The notes: generated by a model from the letters alone, not told the origin. A stretch of DNA of 40,418 bases from an uncultured Atopobium sp. (GCA_937990665.1 CALKRF010000135.1:1-40418), one strand, 5' to 3'. Counted from the stretch's first letter, positions 7,453-16,139 are shown. Program-made: numbers and translations.

Positions 7453-8700
7453 ATGAGTAAGTATGCTTTTGTAGGCGGCAAGCTCGTTGACGGTACTGGT
7501 GCTGCACCGGTCGAGGACTCCCTTGTCCTTATCGATGAAGACAAGATTACCTATGCTGGTCCTCGTAAAGAGGTCCCAGAGGGATATGAGGTACGTGACG
7601 CATCTGGCCATACCGTAATGCCTGGTCTTGTTGATACACACCTGCACTTCTCCGGCAACCTGACCGACAACGATAACGACTGGGTTATCGAGTCCGTTGC
7701 TCAGAAGCAGGCATGCGCAGTCAAGCAGGCTTATGATGCTCTTACCCACGGCCTCACCACTGTCGTTGAGATTGGCCGCAATGGTATTGCTATCCGCGAT
7801 CTCGTTAACATGGGCATTATGCAGGGTCCTCGCATCTTTGCTACCGGCCTTGGCCTTTGCCGCGTTGCTGGTCACGGTGACTCTCACCACCTGCCACTGC
7901 AGATTTCCAAGGACGGACACCCTTGGGGCGACCAGGTAGACGGTCCATGGGAGCTTCGTAAGGCAATTCGCCGTCGTCTTCGTGAAGAGCCTGACGGCAT
8001 CAAGATTTGGGCAACCGGTGGCGGCATTTGGCGCTGGGACTCCGACCGTCTGCAGCTCTTCTGCACCGAGGAGATCAAGGCAATTGCTGACGAGTGCGCA
8101 CTGGTAGGCATCCCTCTGTATGCTCACTCTTACAACAACTTTGACGCTGCATATGACTGCGTCCGCTTTGGTTGCAAGCAGCTCATTCACGGCTTTGAGC
8201 TTGACGAGCGCACCATGAAGCTTATGGCTGAGCAGGGAACATACTTCACCCCAACCATCGGCTTCCTGCCAACTTGGTACGGAACTTATCCACCAGACTG
8301 GACTCCAGAGCTTGACGCATTCCCAGGCGAGACTGTTGTCGAGAAGGGCCTTGCACGCACCTACGCTAACCTGCGTAAGGCTTATGACATGGGTATCACC
8401 ATTACCATCGGCTCTGACTCCTTCAGCTTTGTCACTCCTTACGGCTACGTCACCATCGATGAGATGTATGACTTTGTCGAGAAGGTTGGCATCTCCATCC
8501 TTGATACTGTTGCAGCTGCTACTTACAACGGCGCAAAGATGCTGGGCAAGGAGAACGAGTTTGGTGCTGTCAAGGAAGGCCTCTCCGCTGATATCCTCGT
8601 AGTCAAGGGCGACGTTGCTAACAACATCCGCGACCTCACGCCTGAGAACATGGACGTCATCATGAAGGAAGGCAAGATTATTGATCGCGGTAGCTTCTAA
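7453..8700 (+). CDS. Metal-dependent amidohydrolase (imidazolonepropionase/prolidase-like)
   Basis: A cytosolic TIM-barrel hydrolase of the amidohydrolase superfamily, predicted to split an amide or peptide-like bond; substrate unknown. Motifs in the 415-residue protein: PGLVDTHLHF (HxH metal pair), GIKIWATGG (Lys expected to be carbamylated and to bridge two metals), YAHSYN and HGFELD (further metal His), and TIGSDS (final Asp). The set fits the binuclear subgroup that contains Xaa-Pro dipeptidase-like and related uncharacterised enzymes. I preferred ATG 7453 (GGAAGG nine bases upstream) over ATG 7444, which abuts the same site. Monocistronic: 281 bp of spacer before it and a strong terminator after. 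Confidence 0.85.
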   Translation: MSKYAFVGGKLVDGTGAAPVEDSLVLIDEDKITYAGPRKEVPEGYEVRDASGHTVMPGLVDTHLHFSGNLTDNDNDWVIESVAQKQACAVKQAYDALTHGLTTVVEIGRNGIAIRDLVNMGIMQGPRIFATGLGLCRVAGHGDSHHLPLQISKDGHPWGDQVDGPWELRKAIRRRLREEPDGIKIWATGGGIWRWDSDRLQLFCTEEIKAIADECALVGIPLYAHSYNNFDAAYDCVRFGCKQLIHGFELDERTMKLMAEQGTYFTPTIGFLPTWYGTYPPDWTPELDAFPGETVVEKGLARTYANLRKAYDMGITITIGSDSFSFVTPYGYVTIDEMYDFVEKVGISILDTVAAATYNGAKMLGKENEFGAVKEGLSADILVVKGDVANNIRDLTPENMDVIMKEGKIIDRGSF

Positions 8701-8732
8701 GCTTCCTGTTCGATAATTTGTAACGCGAAGGT

Positions 8733-8769
8733 TGGGCCCTGACTCACTTAAGCGTCAGGGCCCACTTTT
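8733..8769 (+). terminator. Rho-independent terminator
   Basis: TGGGCCCTGAC (8733-8743) pairs perfectly with GTCAGGGCCCA (8754-8764) around a 10-nt loop, followed by CTTTTA. It closes the amidohydrolase transcript. Confidence 0.88.
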
Positions 8770-8825
8770 ACAGGCAAGAAGTTTATTCTTTGATATAAAA
8801 GTTTGACATTTGATAGGAGCTCACT

Positions 8826-9971
8826 ATGTCTGAACCAAAGCAGGTGAAAATTGTGCTGCTTACCGGCTATTTAGGCGCAGGTAAGACCACTATTTTGAAC
8901 CACATTCTCTCTAACACTGAAGGTATTCACGCAGCAGTCATTGTCAATGATATTGGCGAGATTAACGTTGATGCTGGTCTTATTAAAGACGGCGGCTACG
9001 CTAAAGAAGGCGACGTTATTCCTCTCACTAACGGTTGCCTCTGCTGCACCCTTTCTAATGACTTGGCACTTCAGTTGGGTGATTTGGCCGATACCGAGGA
9101 GTTTGACTACATCATTATTGAGGCTTCGGGCATCTGCGAGCCAATCCCCATTACCTATAACATTTCTGCATTCTGCAATCAGAGCCAGCATGCAACTAAT
9201 CACTCTCACCTCAACCTTGATAACATCGTCGCAGTTGTTGACTGTGCTCGCATGTTTGAGGAGTTCCATAACGGCGCCGATCTTCTCGACCCAGACATTG
9301 AAGAGGACGACATCGAGAACTTGCTTATTCAGCAGATTGAGTTCTGCTCTACGCTGGTGCTCAACAAGACTGACCTGGTGACCCCTGAGCAGCTTCACGA
9401 GCTCAAGGCGCTTGTTCGCGGTCTGCAGAAAGACGCCGTTATTGTTGAGGCGGTCAACGGTGACATTCCCATGAGCGAGCTTATCAATACGGGCCGTTTT
9501 GACTTTGACAAAGCCTACGCCTCCGCTGCATGGATGGATGCAATGGAACACCCTGAGGAGCACGAAGACCCAGAGGTTTTGGAGTACGAGATTACCACCT
9601 TTGTATATCGCCGCCGTCAGCCATTTGACCTGGACAAACTTAACCAGTTTGTGGCTAGCTGGCCAAAGAATATCATCCGCGTCAAGGGTAGCATCTGGAT
9701 TTCGCAAGACCCCGAGATGAGCTACGTATTTGAGCAGGCCGGCAAGCAGGTCCAGTTCTACGAGAATGGCATGTTCTACGCATCGCTGCCAGAGGATGAG
9801 CGAGAAACCCTTCTTGACGAGAAACCCGAGCTACGCGCAGAATGGGATGATGAACTGGGCGATCGTCAAACTAAGCTGTGCTTCATTGGCCGTCATATGA
9901 ACCATGAGGAAATTGAAGCCGGTCTGGATGCATGCCTTACCGAGTATGTTCCTGACGAGTTTGACTACTAG
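8826..9971 (+). CDS. COG0523 (CobW/ZNG1-type) GTP-dependent metallochaperone
   Basis: G3E-family GTPase that in studied members delivers zinc or another metal to client proteins. The 381-residue protein has Walker A GYLGAGKTTILNHIL near the start, the metal-binding CLCC motif in NGCLCCTL at about residue 76, a switch region EASGICEP, and NKTDLV for guanine recognition. The C-terminal CobW_C domain is recognisable (FVYRRRQPFDLDKLNQF, RVKGSIWI). Start ATG has TAGGAG seven bases upstream. It is a single-gene unit between two terminators, and I saw no clear Zur-like box in the 55 bp upstream. Cys and His residues around residues 115-125 could be an additional metal site. Confidence 0.9.
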   Translation: MSEPKQVKIVLLTGYLGAGKTTILNHILSNTEGIHAAVIVNDIGEINVDAGLIKDGGYAKEGDVIPLTNGCLCCTLSNDLALQLGDLADTEEFDYIIIEASGICEPIPITYNISAFCNQSQHATNHSHLNLDNIVAVVDCARMFEEFHNGADLLDPDIEEDDIENLLIQQIEFCSTLVLNKTDLVTPEQLHELKALVRGLQKDAVIVEAVNGDIPMSELINTGRFDFDKAYASAAWMDAMEHPEEHEDPEVLEYEITTFVYRRRQPFDLDKLNQFVASWPKNIIRVKGSIWISQDPEMSYVFEQAGKQVQFYENGMFYASLPEDERETLLDEKPELRAEWDDELGDRQTKLCFIGRHMNHEEIEAGLDACLTEYVPDEFDY

Positions 9972-10018
9972 CGTTTTACTAGCGTTTTCAGCGCCAAGAG
10001 CTCCGGCGCTTGAGACGA

Positions 10019-10047
10019 GGGACCCAGTTTATCCGGGTCCCTTTTTT
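10019..10047 (+). terminator. Rho-independent terminator
   Basis: GGGACCC (10019-10025) pairs with GGGTCCC (10035-10041), followed by TTTTTT. A second small hairpin, AGCGCC/GGCGCT at 9990-10010, sits just upstream next to a duplicated ACTAGCGTTTT. Confidence 0.92.
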
Positions 10048-10063
10048 AGGTTAGAGGTGCCTA

Positions 10064-10915
10064 ATGACCAAGATTGAGCAGCTTAAAGACTGGATTCAGT
10101 CGTCAGATAACATTGTTTTCTTTGGTGGCGCAGGCGTGTCAACGGAAAGCGGTATTCCTGATTTTAGGGGTACTAACGGTCTGTATCGCCAGGGCGGTAT
10201 CAAAGTAGAAAACATGACCATTGGCCTGGGCCAAGACGGCTATGACATGGGAAAAGAAGCCTATGACCTGGGAAATGGTGTAACGGTTGACCCCGATAAC
10301 GAGGAGTCTTTTGCCTACAGCAAGGCGCCAGACTTTACGCTTGAAGAGATCTTCTCGCTTGATGTGTTTTTAGATTACCCTGCAGCGTATTACACGTATT
10401 TTAGAAACTCTCATCATTTGGGGGAGGCTCAGCCAAACATTGCTCACAAGTGGTTGGCAGACTTGGAAGCTGCGGGAAAGTTGCACGCGGTGGTGACGCA
10501 AAACATCGACGGACTACATCAAGCTGCTGGTAGCAAGCGTGTGTTTGAGCTCCACGGCAACGAGACGCGTTTTTACTGTCCCGAGTGCGGCCACACCTAC
10601 ACGCTTGATCAGATTGAAGAGCAGTCGTCTGTGGTGCCGCTCTGTCAATGTGGCGCAGTTATTAGGCCTGATATCGTCTTTTACGGAGAGGGTCTTGATA
10701 TGGACACGGTCTACGGCGCGCTGAATGCTATCTCACAAGCGGAGGTTCTTGTGGTTGCAGGAAGTTCGCTGGTAGTGCAGCCTGCCGCCGGCCTTCTCGA
10801 CTACTACGAGGGCAACAAAATGGCCATTATCAACGACCAGCCTACGCCGTACGATGGTCGCGCCAATCTGGTAATCAGAGACAGAATAGGCGCCGTCATA
10901 GAACAACTCCTGTAG
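10064..10915 (+). CDS. cobB: Sir2-family NAD-dependent protein deacylase with an insertion
   Basis: Sirtuins remove acyl groups from lysine using NAD. Motifs in the 283-residue protein: GGAGVSTESGIPDFRG (NAD site), TQNIDGLH, catalytic His in ELHGN, a zinc site from CPEC and a closely spaced CQC, RPDIVFYGE, and VAGSSLVVQPAAGL. Typical bacterial sirtuins are about 240 residues; the excess lies between GLYR and the FTLEEIFS segment, where about 40 extra residues (GQDGYDMG, AYDLGNG and an acidic stretch) interrupt the cofactor loop. Start ATG follows GAGGTGCCTA. It lies directly downstream of the metallochaperone terminator and converges on the pyrophosphatase gene. Confidence 0.92.
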   Translation: MTKIEQLKDWIQSSDNIVFFGGAGVSTESGIPDFRGTNGLYRQGGIKVENMTIGLGQDGYDMGKEAYDLGNGVTVDPDNEESFAYSKAPDFTLEEIFSLDVFLDYPAAYYTYFRNSHHLGEAQPNIAHKWLADLEAAGKLHAVVTQNIDGLHQAAGSKRVFELHGNETRFYCPECGHTYTLDQIEEQSSVVPLCQCGAVIRPDIVFYGEGLDMDTVYGALNAISQAEVLVVAGSSLVVQPAAGLLDYYEGNKMAIINDQPTPYDGRANLVIRDRIGAVIEQLL

Positions 10916-10950
10916 AAAAAACGCCTACCCGCGAAAGTGCAGGTAGGCGT
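10914..10950. terminator. Terminator shared by convergent genes
   Basis: ACGCCTACC (10921-10929) pairs with GGTAGGCGT (10942-10950). A run of A on the left gives a T-run on the minus strand, so it fits best as a terminator for the pyrophosphatase gene; on the plus strand it follows the sirtuin stop directly. Confidence 0.8.
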
Positions 10951-10966
10951 TATCATTTCAATCAAT

Positions 10967-11022
10967 GGCGAGAAACCCGTGCGGCGGAAGCTCGCATAAG
11001 GCCCGACGCGCGAGAAACCCGT
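10967..11022 (+). repeat. Two copies of the extended GCGAGAAACCCGTG motif
   Basis: GGCGAGAAACCCGTG begins at 10967 and CGCGAGAAACCCGTG at about 11009, in the same orientation, 42 bp apart and separated by a GC-rich segment. Both lie between the shared terminator and the pyrophosphatase stop codon. Confidence 0.8.
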
Positions 11023-11023
11023 G

Positions 11024-12691
11024 TTAGTTGGCGGCTTCCTCGGCAAGTGTCTGAAGGGTTGCCATGAGAGATGGAACAACCTGCTTCTTACGGCTTACGA
11101 CACCTGGAAGAACAGCAATGTTGCCATCAACCTTTACATTGAAGGCGCGCTCGATGACGTTGGCAGCATTAGCACCGTAGAAGAGCATCTCGGTGACCTG
11201 GCTCTTAACGTCGGTGAACATGTAGAAGACCATTGGAAGCTCTTCGGACTTAGCAGCAGTCTCCAAGAATGGTCCAACAAGTTCCTCTGCGGCCTTGCGG
11301 CTGGACTCGGTCATGAAGGATCCCTGGCCAACGCCAAACTTTACGCCGCCACGGCTGAACACCTTGTAATCACCGTGGAAGACTTCTTCTGCAGTACGAC
11401 CAGTAAGGTCTGCACCAGCGTCAAACATTTGCTCAGAGTAAGCGTCAATGTCTTCTCCGCAAATCTCTGCAAGCTTCTTACCAGCAACAATATCGCGCTC
11501 GGTGCAGGTAGGGGAGCGGAATGCAAGGGTGTCAGAAAGAATTGCAGAGAGCATGAGGCCAGCAATATTTTTAGGAATTTCAATGCCGTACTCGTGATAG
11601 AGGCCGTAGATGATGGTGCAGGTGCAGCCAACAGGGACGTTTCTAAAGGTAATTGGGTTAGAAGTCTCAATGGAGCCGATGCGGTGGTGGTCAACAATCT
11701 CCATGATCTCGGCCTGCTCAAGACCGTCAACTGCCTGAGCGCGCTCGTTGTGGTCAACAAGAATGACGTGCTTCTTGCGAGGGTTCAAAAGACCAGGACC
11801 GCTGATAAGACCAGCAAAAGTGCCGTTCTCGTTGATAACAGGGAAGAAGCGGTGCCTTGAGTTGGTCATAGCCTTACGAGCATCATCAATTGCAGTGTTA
11901 ACGCTGAACTTGAGGATGTCGTCGGTGAGCATTTTCTCACGTACAGGCATGGACATGATGAGCAGGCGAGCTACCTCAAAGGTATCGCGAGGAGTGCTGA
12001 TAATAGCGCAATCACGCTTTTTAGCCAGGTCAATTACGTCCTGAGCAATGGGAGCATCGCAAGAGACAATAAGGCAAGAAGCACCGTGCTCAACTGCGAT
12101 AGTCTGGTTCTCATGGTTGCCAGCAACAACAATGATATCGCCAGCGTCAACAATCTCTGAAAGAGCGGAAGCGCTGGTACCAACGCGAATGTTGCCCTGC
12201 TTAACAACGCCCTGAGGATCACCAAGAACCATGGTGCCACCAAGCGTTGAAACAATATTTGCATAGCTTGTCTTTGCCTTAGAGAGCAGGTTTGGCTCAG
12301 AAAGGCTCATGTTTGCATTTGCAATATCTTTAACAGCAATCAGGCCAGTAAGCTCTTCTTCATCGTCAGTAACGCAGAGCGTATCAAGCTTAACGTCTTG
12401 CATGAGCTGCCAAGCAGCATAGAGGCTCATTCCAGCATCAACTTTTGGCTGAGCCTGAATCTCTGCATCTTTAATCTGAGGAGTAACCGTAGTAATAAGC
12501 TGTGGCTCTTCGAAGCCAAAGTGATTTAGGACAAACGCAGTCTCACGGTTGAGTGAGCCAGCGCGACGAGCTTCATAGATAGGGTTATCAATCTGATTTT
12601 TGAGATACGCATAAGAAATTGCAGCACAAATGCTGTCTGTATCTGGGTTCAAATGGCCAATGATATTTACTTTACGAATTGCTTCTGCCAT
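11024..12691 (-). CDS. ppaC: Family II (Mn-dependent) inorganic pyrophosphatase with CBS/DRTGG insert
   Basis: Hydrolyses pyrophosphate to phosphate in the cytosol and pulls biosynthetic reactions forward. The DHH catalytic part is split: GHLNPDTDS at about residues 11-20 near the start, then VDHNE and VDHHRIGS (DHH motif) at about 310-335, with the DHHA2 domain to the end. Between them lie two CBS halves flanking a DRTGG domain, about 65-300, which in known members bind adenine nucleotides and regulate activity. The length (555) is normal for CBS-DRTGG pyrophosphatases and about 240 more than the simple form. ATG 12691 has AGGGAGG upstream. Divergent from the MORN gene across a 250-bp spacer. 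Confidence 0.95.
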   Translation of the reverse strand: MAEAIRKVNIIGHLNPDTDSICAAISYAYLKNQIDNPIYEARRAGSLNRETAFVLNHFGFEEPQLITTVTPQIKDAEIQAQPKVDAGMSLYAAWQLMQDVKLDTLCVTDDEEELTGLIAVKDIANANMSLSEPNLLSKAKTSYANIVSTLGGTMVLGDPQGVVKQGNIRVGTSASALSEIVDAGDIIVVAGNHENQTIAVEHGASCLIVSCDAPIAQDVIDLAKKRDCAIISTPRDTFEVARLLIMSMPVREKMLTDDILKFSVNTAIDDARKAMTNSRHRFFPVINENGTFAGLISGPGLLNPRKKHVILVDHNERAQAVDGLEQAEIMEIVDHHRIGSIETSNPITFRNVPVGCTCTIIYGLYHEYGIEIPKNIAGLMLSAILSDTLAFRSPTCTERDIVAGKKLAEICGEDIDAYSEQMFDAGADLTGRTAEEVFHGDYKVFSRGGVKFGVGQGSFMTESSRKAAEELVGPFLETAAKSEELPMVFYMFTDVKSQVTEMLFYGANAANVIERAFNVKVDGNIAVLPGVVSRKKQVVPSLMATLQTLAEEAAN

Positions 12692-12942
12692 CTTCGCCTC
12701 CCTGGTAATGTCGATGATGTAACTTTCTAATTAGAACACACTTTAGTAAGCACATTTTGTTTCTTTTTTAATACCACCTTGTAGTGTACCCCTCTCTCTT
12801 TTTACTTAGAACAGAAAATCGCAGAAAAACAGCGGGCGTACCTGTGAATCTGATAAATGTGTATAGGACAAATGACAATTCAAAAGTTGAAGGAAATTAG
12901 TACAATGAAATAGTTAACAAATCGATTGAATTGGAATACCTA

Positions 12943-13773
12943 GTGAGTTCTCCTACGCGTTTTTCTGCTAAAAAAAGAAACGCTCGTCATATGGTTAAAG
13001 CAGCGCACGTCCCTGAGCCTTCATCTGAGGCAAGGGAAGTTGCACCTGTAGAAGCACCTCAGGCTTCCGTAGAGAAGGTTGATACTACGGCAAGTCCAGC
13101 AGCTGCTCTTCAGACTGCATCTGAGCAGCTTTCATCTGCTTTTGCGTCGTTTGCGCAGCGTAAGCCTGCAGTTCAGAGCGCAGCACAGCCTGCTGCGCAG
13201 CCCGCGGAAAAGCCTGCAGTACAGTCCGCGGAAAAACCTGCAGAAAAACTTGCAGAAAACATGCGGCCTAAAGTTGCGCCAGAAAAAAAGAAGCGCCAGA
13301 AAACGCCTCTATCTGCACGCAAAAACATTCGTGTGGAGAAGCGTCCTCGCAATCAAGCAGATCCGGAACCAGAGCAGCGTCATTCTCGCCCGGTGAGTGC
13401 GGGCAGAAGAAAGCTCGAGCTGGTAAGCGTTGTTGCAATTTTGGTGCTTGCGGTGCTCTCGATTGTTTTGGTCAACCGACCAAGTCAAAAAACGCTGGTA
13501 TTCGGCGACAATCAGGTGACGTATACCGGTACTACCATTCAGGGAAAGATGAATGGTCAAGGTAAGATGACCTTTGAAAACGGCGACACCTACGAGGGAG
13601 AATTTGTCGACGGGTATTTCCAAGGTACCGGAACGTACACCTCAAAGGACGGCTGGACATACGAAGGTCAGTTTGTAAAAGGCCTGGCAGATGGCCAAGG
13701 AAAGCTCACTACGCAAGACAATATTGTGTACGAAGGAACTTTTAAGCAAGGGATTTATCAAAGTGCGAATTAA
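12943..13773 (+). CDS. Single-pass membrane protein with MORN repeats
   Basis: The product (about 276 residues from GTG 12943) has three parts. The first 160 residues are Ala/Pro/Gln-rich and basic, with short repeats of the type EKPAVQSAEKPAEKLAE, and are probably cytosolic and disordered. One transmembrane helix follows (VVAILVLAVLSIVLV, about 168-184). The outer part holds three MORN repeats with the pattern YEGEFVDGYFQGTGTYTSKDG, YEGQFVKGLADGQGKLT and YEGTF. The end overlaps the start of the O-acetyltransferase gene by 11 bp, so the two are translationally coupled. MORN repeats mediate binding to membranes or partners; an extracytoplasmic scaffold for the acyltransferase is inference. The start is uncertain: no strong ribosome binding site is present, and TTG 12931 is an alternative. 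Confidence 0.75.
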   Translation: MSSPTRFSAKKRNARHMVKAAHVPEPSSEAREVAPVEAPQASVEKVDTTASPAAALQTASEQLSSAFASFAQRKPAVQSAAQPAAQPAEKPAVQSAEKPAEKLAENMRPKVAPEKKKRQKTPLSARKNIRVEKRPRNQADPEPEQRHSRPVSAGRRKLELVSVVAILVLAVLSIVLVNRPSQKTLVFGDNQVTYTGTTIQGKMNGQGKMTFENGDTYEGEFVDGYFQGTGTYTSKDGWTYEGQFVKGLADGQGKLTTQDNIVYEGTFKQGIYQSAN

Positions 13774-15574
13774 ATGGTTTTCGCTTGTACGTATAACAGG
13801 ACTTGTTCTGGTCCTTATATATCACTTTTTTAAGGAAGCACTTCCAGGTGGCTTCATTGGCGTCGACGTATTCTTTACGTTCTCGGGCTATCTCATCACG
13901 GCTCTTTTGATTGACGAGTTTGCTCGCTTTAGATCCATCGACGTCATTGGATTCCTGCGCAGGCGTTTCTACAGAATTGTGCCGCCGCTTGTGTTTATGG
14001 TGCTGGTGTGCACGCCGTTTCTTTTACTTGTGCGAACCGAGTTTATTGCCGGCATTAAGTATCAGATTGCCGCAGCTCTTGGCTTTGTAACTAACTATTT
14101 CGAGATTGTTCTAGGCAACAGCTACGAGAACCAATTTGCTCCTCATGTGTATCTGCACACCTGGAGTCTTGCTGTTGAGATGCACTTTTATGTGCTTTGG
14201 GGCCTGTGCGCTTGGCTGCTTGCGTGCCTCAGCAAAACAATCAGAAGCTATAAGGTAAAGATTGCCGGAGCTTCTCTGGTACTGCTGGTTGCTACCTATT
14301 TGGCAATGGCCACAGGTGCATCTACCTCTACAAATCTTTCTATCCAGTACTTCTCAACGCAAACGCACGTGTTCCCCTTCTTTATTGGTGCACTGTTGGC
14401 GTGCGTTGCAGGAATTGCTCAAACGGGCGAGCTCTTTGACCAGCTTGAGCAGAAGCTTTCAACGCAACTGACGCTCGCGGGCCTTGTAGCAAGCTGCGGC
14501 GTTCTTGTCTTCTTGAGTGTTTTCATGCACTTCGAGGACCTCTTTACGTACACCTTTGGTTTCCTTTTTGCCTCGCTTGCAGCTGCCGCAATGATTTTCT
14601 TTGCTCGCATGCTGCATCAAAAAACCGAGGGCATCCAAGAGCCCGGAATTATTTCTTTTGTGGCAGATACCAGCTACGGCGTGTACCTGTTCCACTGGCC
14701 TTTGTACATTATTTTTGCCGAGAAGACCAATCCCGTCCTAGCTGCACTCTTAACCTTGGTGCTTTCGTTTGTGTTTGCAAGCTGCTCGTTCTATGTGCTT
14801 GAGCCAGCGTTGGCAGGAAAATCCCCAGAGATCTTCTCGCACATTAAGCTTGATGGTCAGAAGGTTTTGCGAGGTACTGGCCTTGCACTCATTCCATTTG
14901 CTGCGGCTGTTGCCTTTATTGCACTAACCGCTCCACAACTCAGCGATTTCCAGAATGATTTGCTGCTTAACGCTTCGTTGCAGGAGCAGAGCACCATGAC
15001 CATGACTCGCAAGCATGCGGATACCTCGCAGGCAAGCAACTACAACGTTGTTGAAGGCGTCACGTATATCGGCGATTCTGTTTCGCTTCGTGCCCGTTCT
15101 TACCTTCAGGATGCTCTGCCCGACGCTCAAATTGACGCTTCGGTTAGTAGAAACGTGGCGATGGGCGTAGATTTGCTGCAGTCCGCAATCGACAACAATA
15201 CGCTCTACCAGGACGTTGTTGTAGCTTTGGGCACCAATCCTGTTGGCGGCTCCGACGCAGTTGACAAGATTGTAGACATGCTGCCACGTGGACATCGTTT
15301 GATTTTTGTCACTCCGTATGACGGTAGAAACTCCGATCCAAATGCTGGTGCAAATGCTATTCGCGCACACGAGCTTGAGCTCGCTCAACAGTACGACTTC
15401 ATTACCATTGCGGATTGGGCTCAGGTTGCTCAGGATAATCCTGACATTTGGGCAGGTACTGACTACGTTCACTTTGGCTCTGATTCAGATTCCATTAATC
15501 GTGGTGGCACCCTCTATGCGCAGATGGTCAAAGACGCCGTAGAAAAAGCAAATCAGGGCCACGTCAAACCATAA
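13763..15574 (+). CDS. oatA: OatA-like peptidoglycan O-acetyltransferase
   Basis: Predicted to move acetyl groups across the membrane and attach them to the cell wall, which in studied Gram-positives blocks lysozyme. The N-terminal acyltransferase-3 domain (about 1-370) has around ten or eleven helices, with GGFIGVDVFFTFSGYLI and RRRFYRIVPPL, and TWSLAVEMHFYVLWG. The C-terminal SGNH domain (about 425-603) has GDSV (nucleophile Ser), LGTNP (oxyanion Asn) and DYVHFG (catalytic Asp and His). The GTG start at 13763 lies inside the end of the MORN gene, nine bases after AGGGA. The family pattern is very clear; the polysaccharide substrate is inferred. Confidence 0.9.
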   Translation: MRIKWFSLVRITGLVLVLIYHFFKEALPGGFIGVDVFFTFSGYLITALLIDEFARFRSIDVIGFLRRRFYRIVPPLVFMVLVCTPFLLLVRTEFIAGIKYQIAAALGFVTNYFEIVLGNSYENQFAPHVYLHTWSLAVEMHFYVLWGLCAWLLACLSKTIRSYKVKIAGASLVLLVATYLAMATGASTSTNLSIQYFSTQTHVFPFFIGALLACVAGIAQTGELFDQLEQKLSTQLTLAGLVASCGVLVFLSVFMHFEDLFTYTFGFLFASLAAAAMIFFARMLHQKTEGIQEPGIISFVADTSYGVYLFHWPLYIIFAEKTNPVLAALLTLVLSFVFASCSFYVLEPALAGKSPEIFSHIKLDGQKVLRGTGLALIPFAAAVAFIALTAPQLSDFQNDLLLNASLQEQSTMTMTRKHADTSQASNYNVVEGVTYIGDSVSLRARSYLQDALPDAQIDASVSRNVAMGVDLLQSAIDNNTLYQDVVVALGTNPVGGSDAVDKIVDMLPRGHRLIFVTPYDGRNSDPNAGANAIRAHELELAQQYDFITIADWAQVAQDNPDIWAGTDYVHFGSDSDSINRGGTLYAQMVKDAVEKANQGHVKP

Positions 15575-15615
15575 AAGCCCAGGCTACGCCATAAAAGCTA
15601 CGTCAACTACAGTTT

Positions 15616-15728
15616 ATTGCCATTCTTCCAGCTCGTTTGTGACGTGCGGTTGAATGGCAATTTGCATTTCGAGTGTGCTAGATGGCTTGGAAATCTGGTA
15701 ACTCTCGCGACAAACCGTCTGAAGACGG
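15616..15728. other. Two hairpins in the gene-free stretch
   Basis: ATTGCCATTC (15616-15625) pairs without mismatch with GAATGGCAAT (15652-15661) across a 26-nt loop. CCGTC (15715-15719) and GACGG (15724-15728) form a tight stem with a TGAA loop, followed by another GGCAATTT. No open frame with a start signal covers this part. It could be the 3' region of the oatA transcript or a small RNA; no T-run follows either stem. Confidence 0.4.
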
Positions 15729-15857
15729 CAATTTAGCGCAAGTCATGATCGCAATTAATGGCTTAATTCATTTTCATGTATATATAAGGTTCGATATACG
15801 TAATGATGAATAACAATAGATAAATAGTTTAACTACCTTTATTTTTAAGCCTTCAAC

Positions 15858-15988
15858 AACACACCTATGTCAGATAATCTGCTAAATCCAGGGCGAAAAA
15901 CACACCTAAGTCAAATAATCTGCAAGATATAGAGGTTTTGGGTGCAATGTATACGCTTTTTGAGCAGATTATCTGCCATAGGTGTGTT
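15858..15988. repeat. Three-copy 25-bp repeat with internal palindrome
   Basis: Copy 1 (15858-15882) reads AACACACCTATGT then CAGATAATCTGC. Copy 2 (15899-15923) differs at two positions (AAG for ATG, CAAAT for CAGAT). Copy 3 (15964-15988) is in inverted orientation and differs from copy 1 at a single base. The core GCAGAT-A-ATCTGC of copy 3 is itself a 13-bp palindrome. Copies 2 and 3 are also preceded by GCGAAAA in their own orientation. The cluster lies about 150-280 bp before ettA, in an otherwise gene-free 565-bp stretch (15575-16139), so it may be a regulator binding array or a small mobile-type repeat. From about 15990 to 16060 the spacer turns GC-rich. Confidence 0.8.
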
Positions 15989-16139
15989 TTCGCATCCGCG
16001 CCTCGCATCCCGCACCTGCACGCCACGCAGCGCGCCCCGCGCGCCTTCTTTCCAGCTTCTCTACTGTGGAGTCCTCGCAATATTTCATTAGAATGGACTA
16101 TGTGAATATTTCATCTGACAGCCCCTTAAGGAGGAGCAC

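Noticed and set aside
7390..8190. Long minus-strand open frame opposite the amidohydrolase
   Set aside because: It is the antisense shadow of a clear gene; the plus-strand frame carries the catalytic motifs and ribosome binding site.
11021..11860. Plus-strand open frame of 279 codons over the pyrophosphatase
   Set aside because: Antisense shadow; the minus-strand frame has both catalytic halves and the CBS insert.
13179..13263. Repeat of PAEKPAVQSAEK-type codons as a possible minisatellite
   Set aside because: The repeats are short, imperfect and within a coding disordered region; no sign of a separate element.
15715..15728. CCGTCTGAAGACGG resembles the Neisseria uptake core
   Set aside because: A single occurrence in a hairpin; no other copies were seen, so it is chance similarity.
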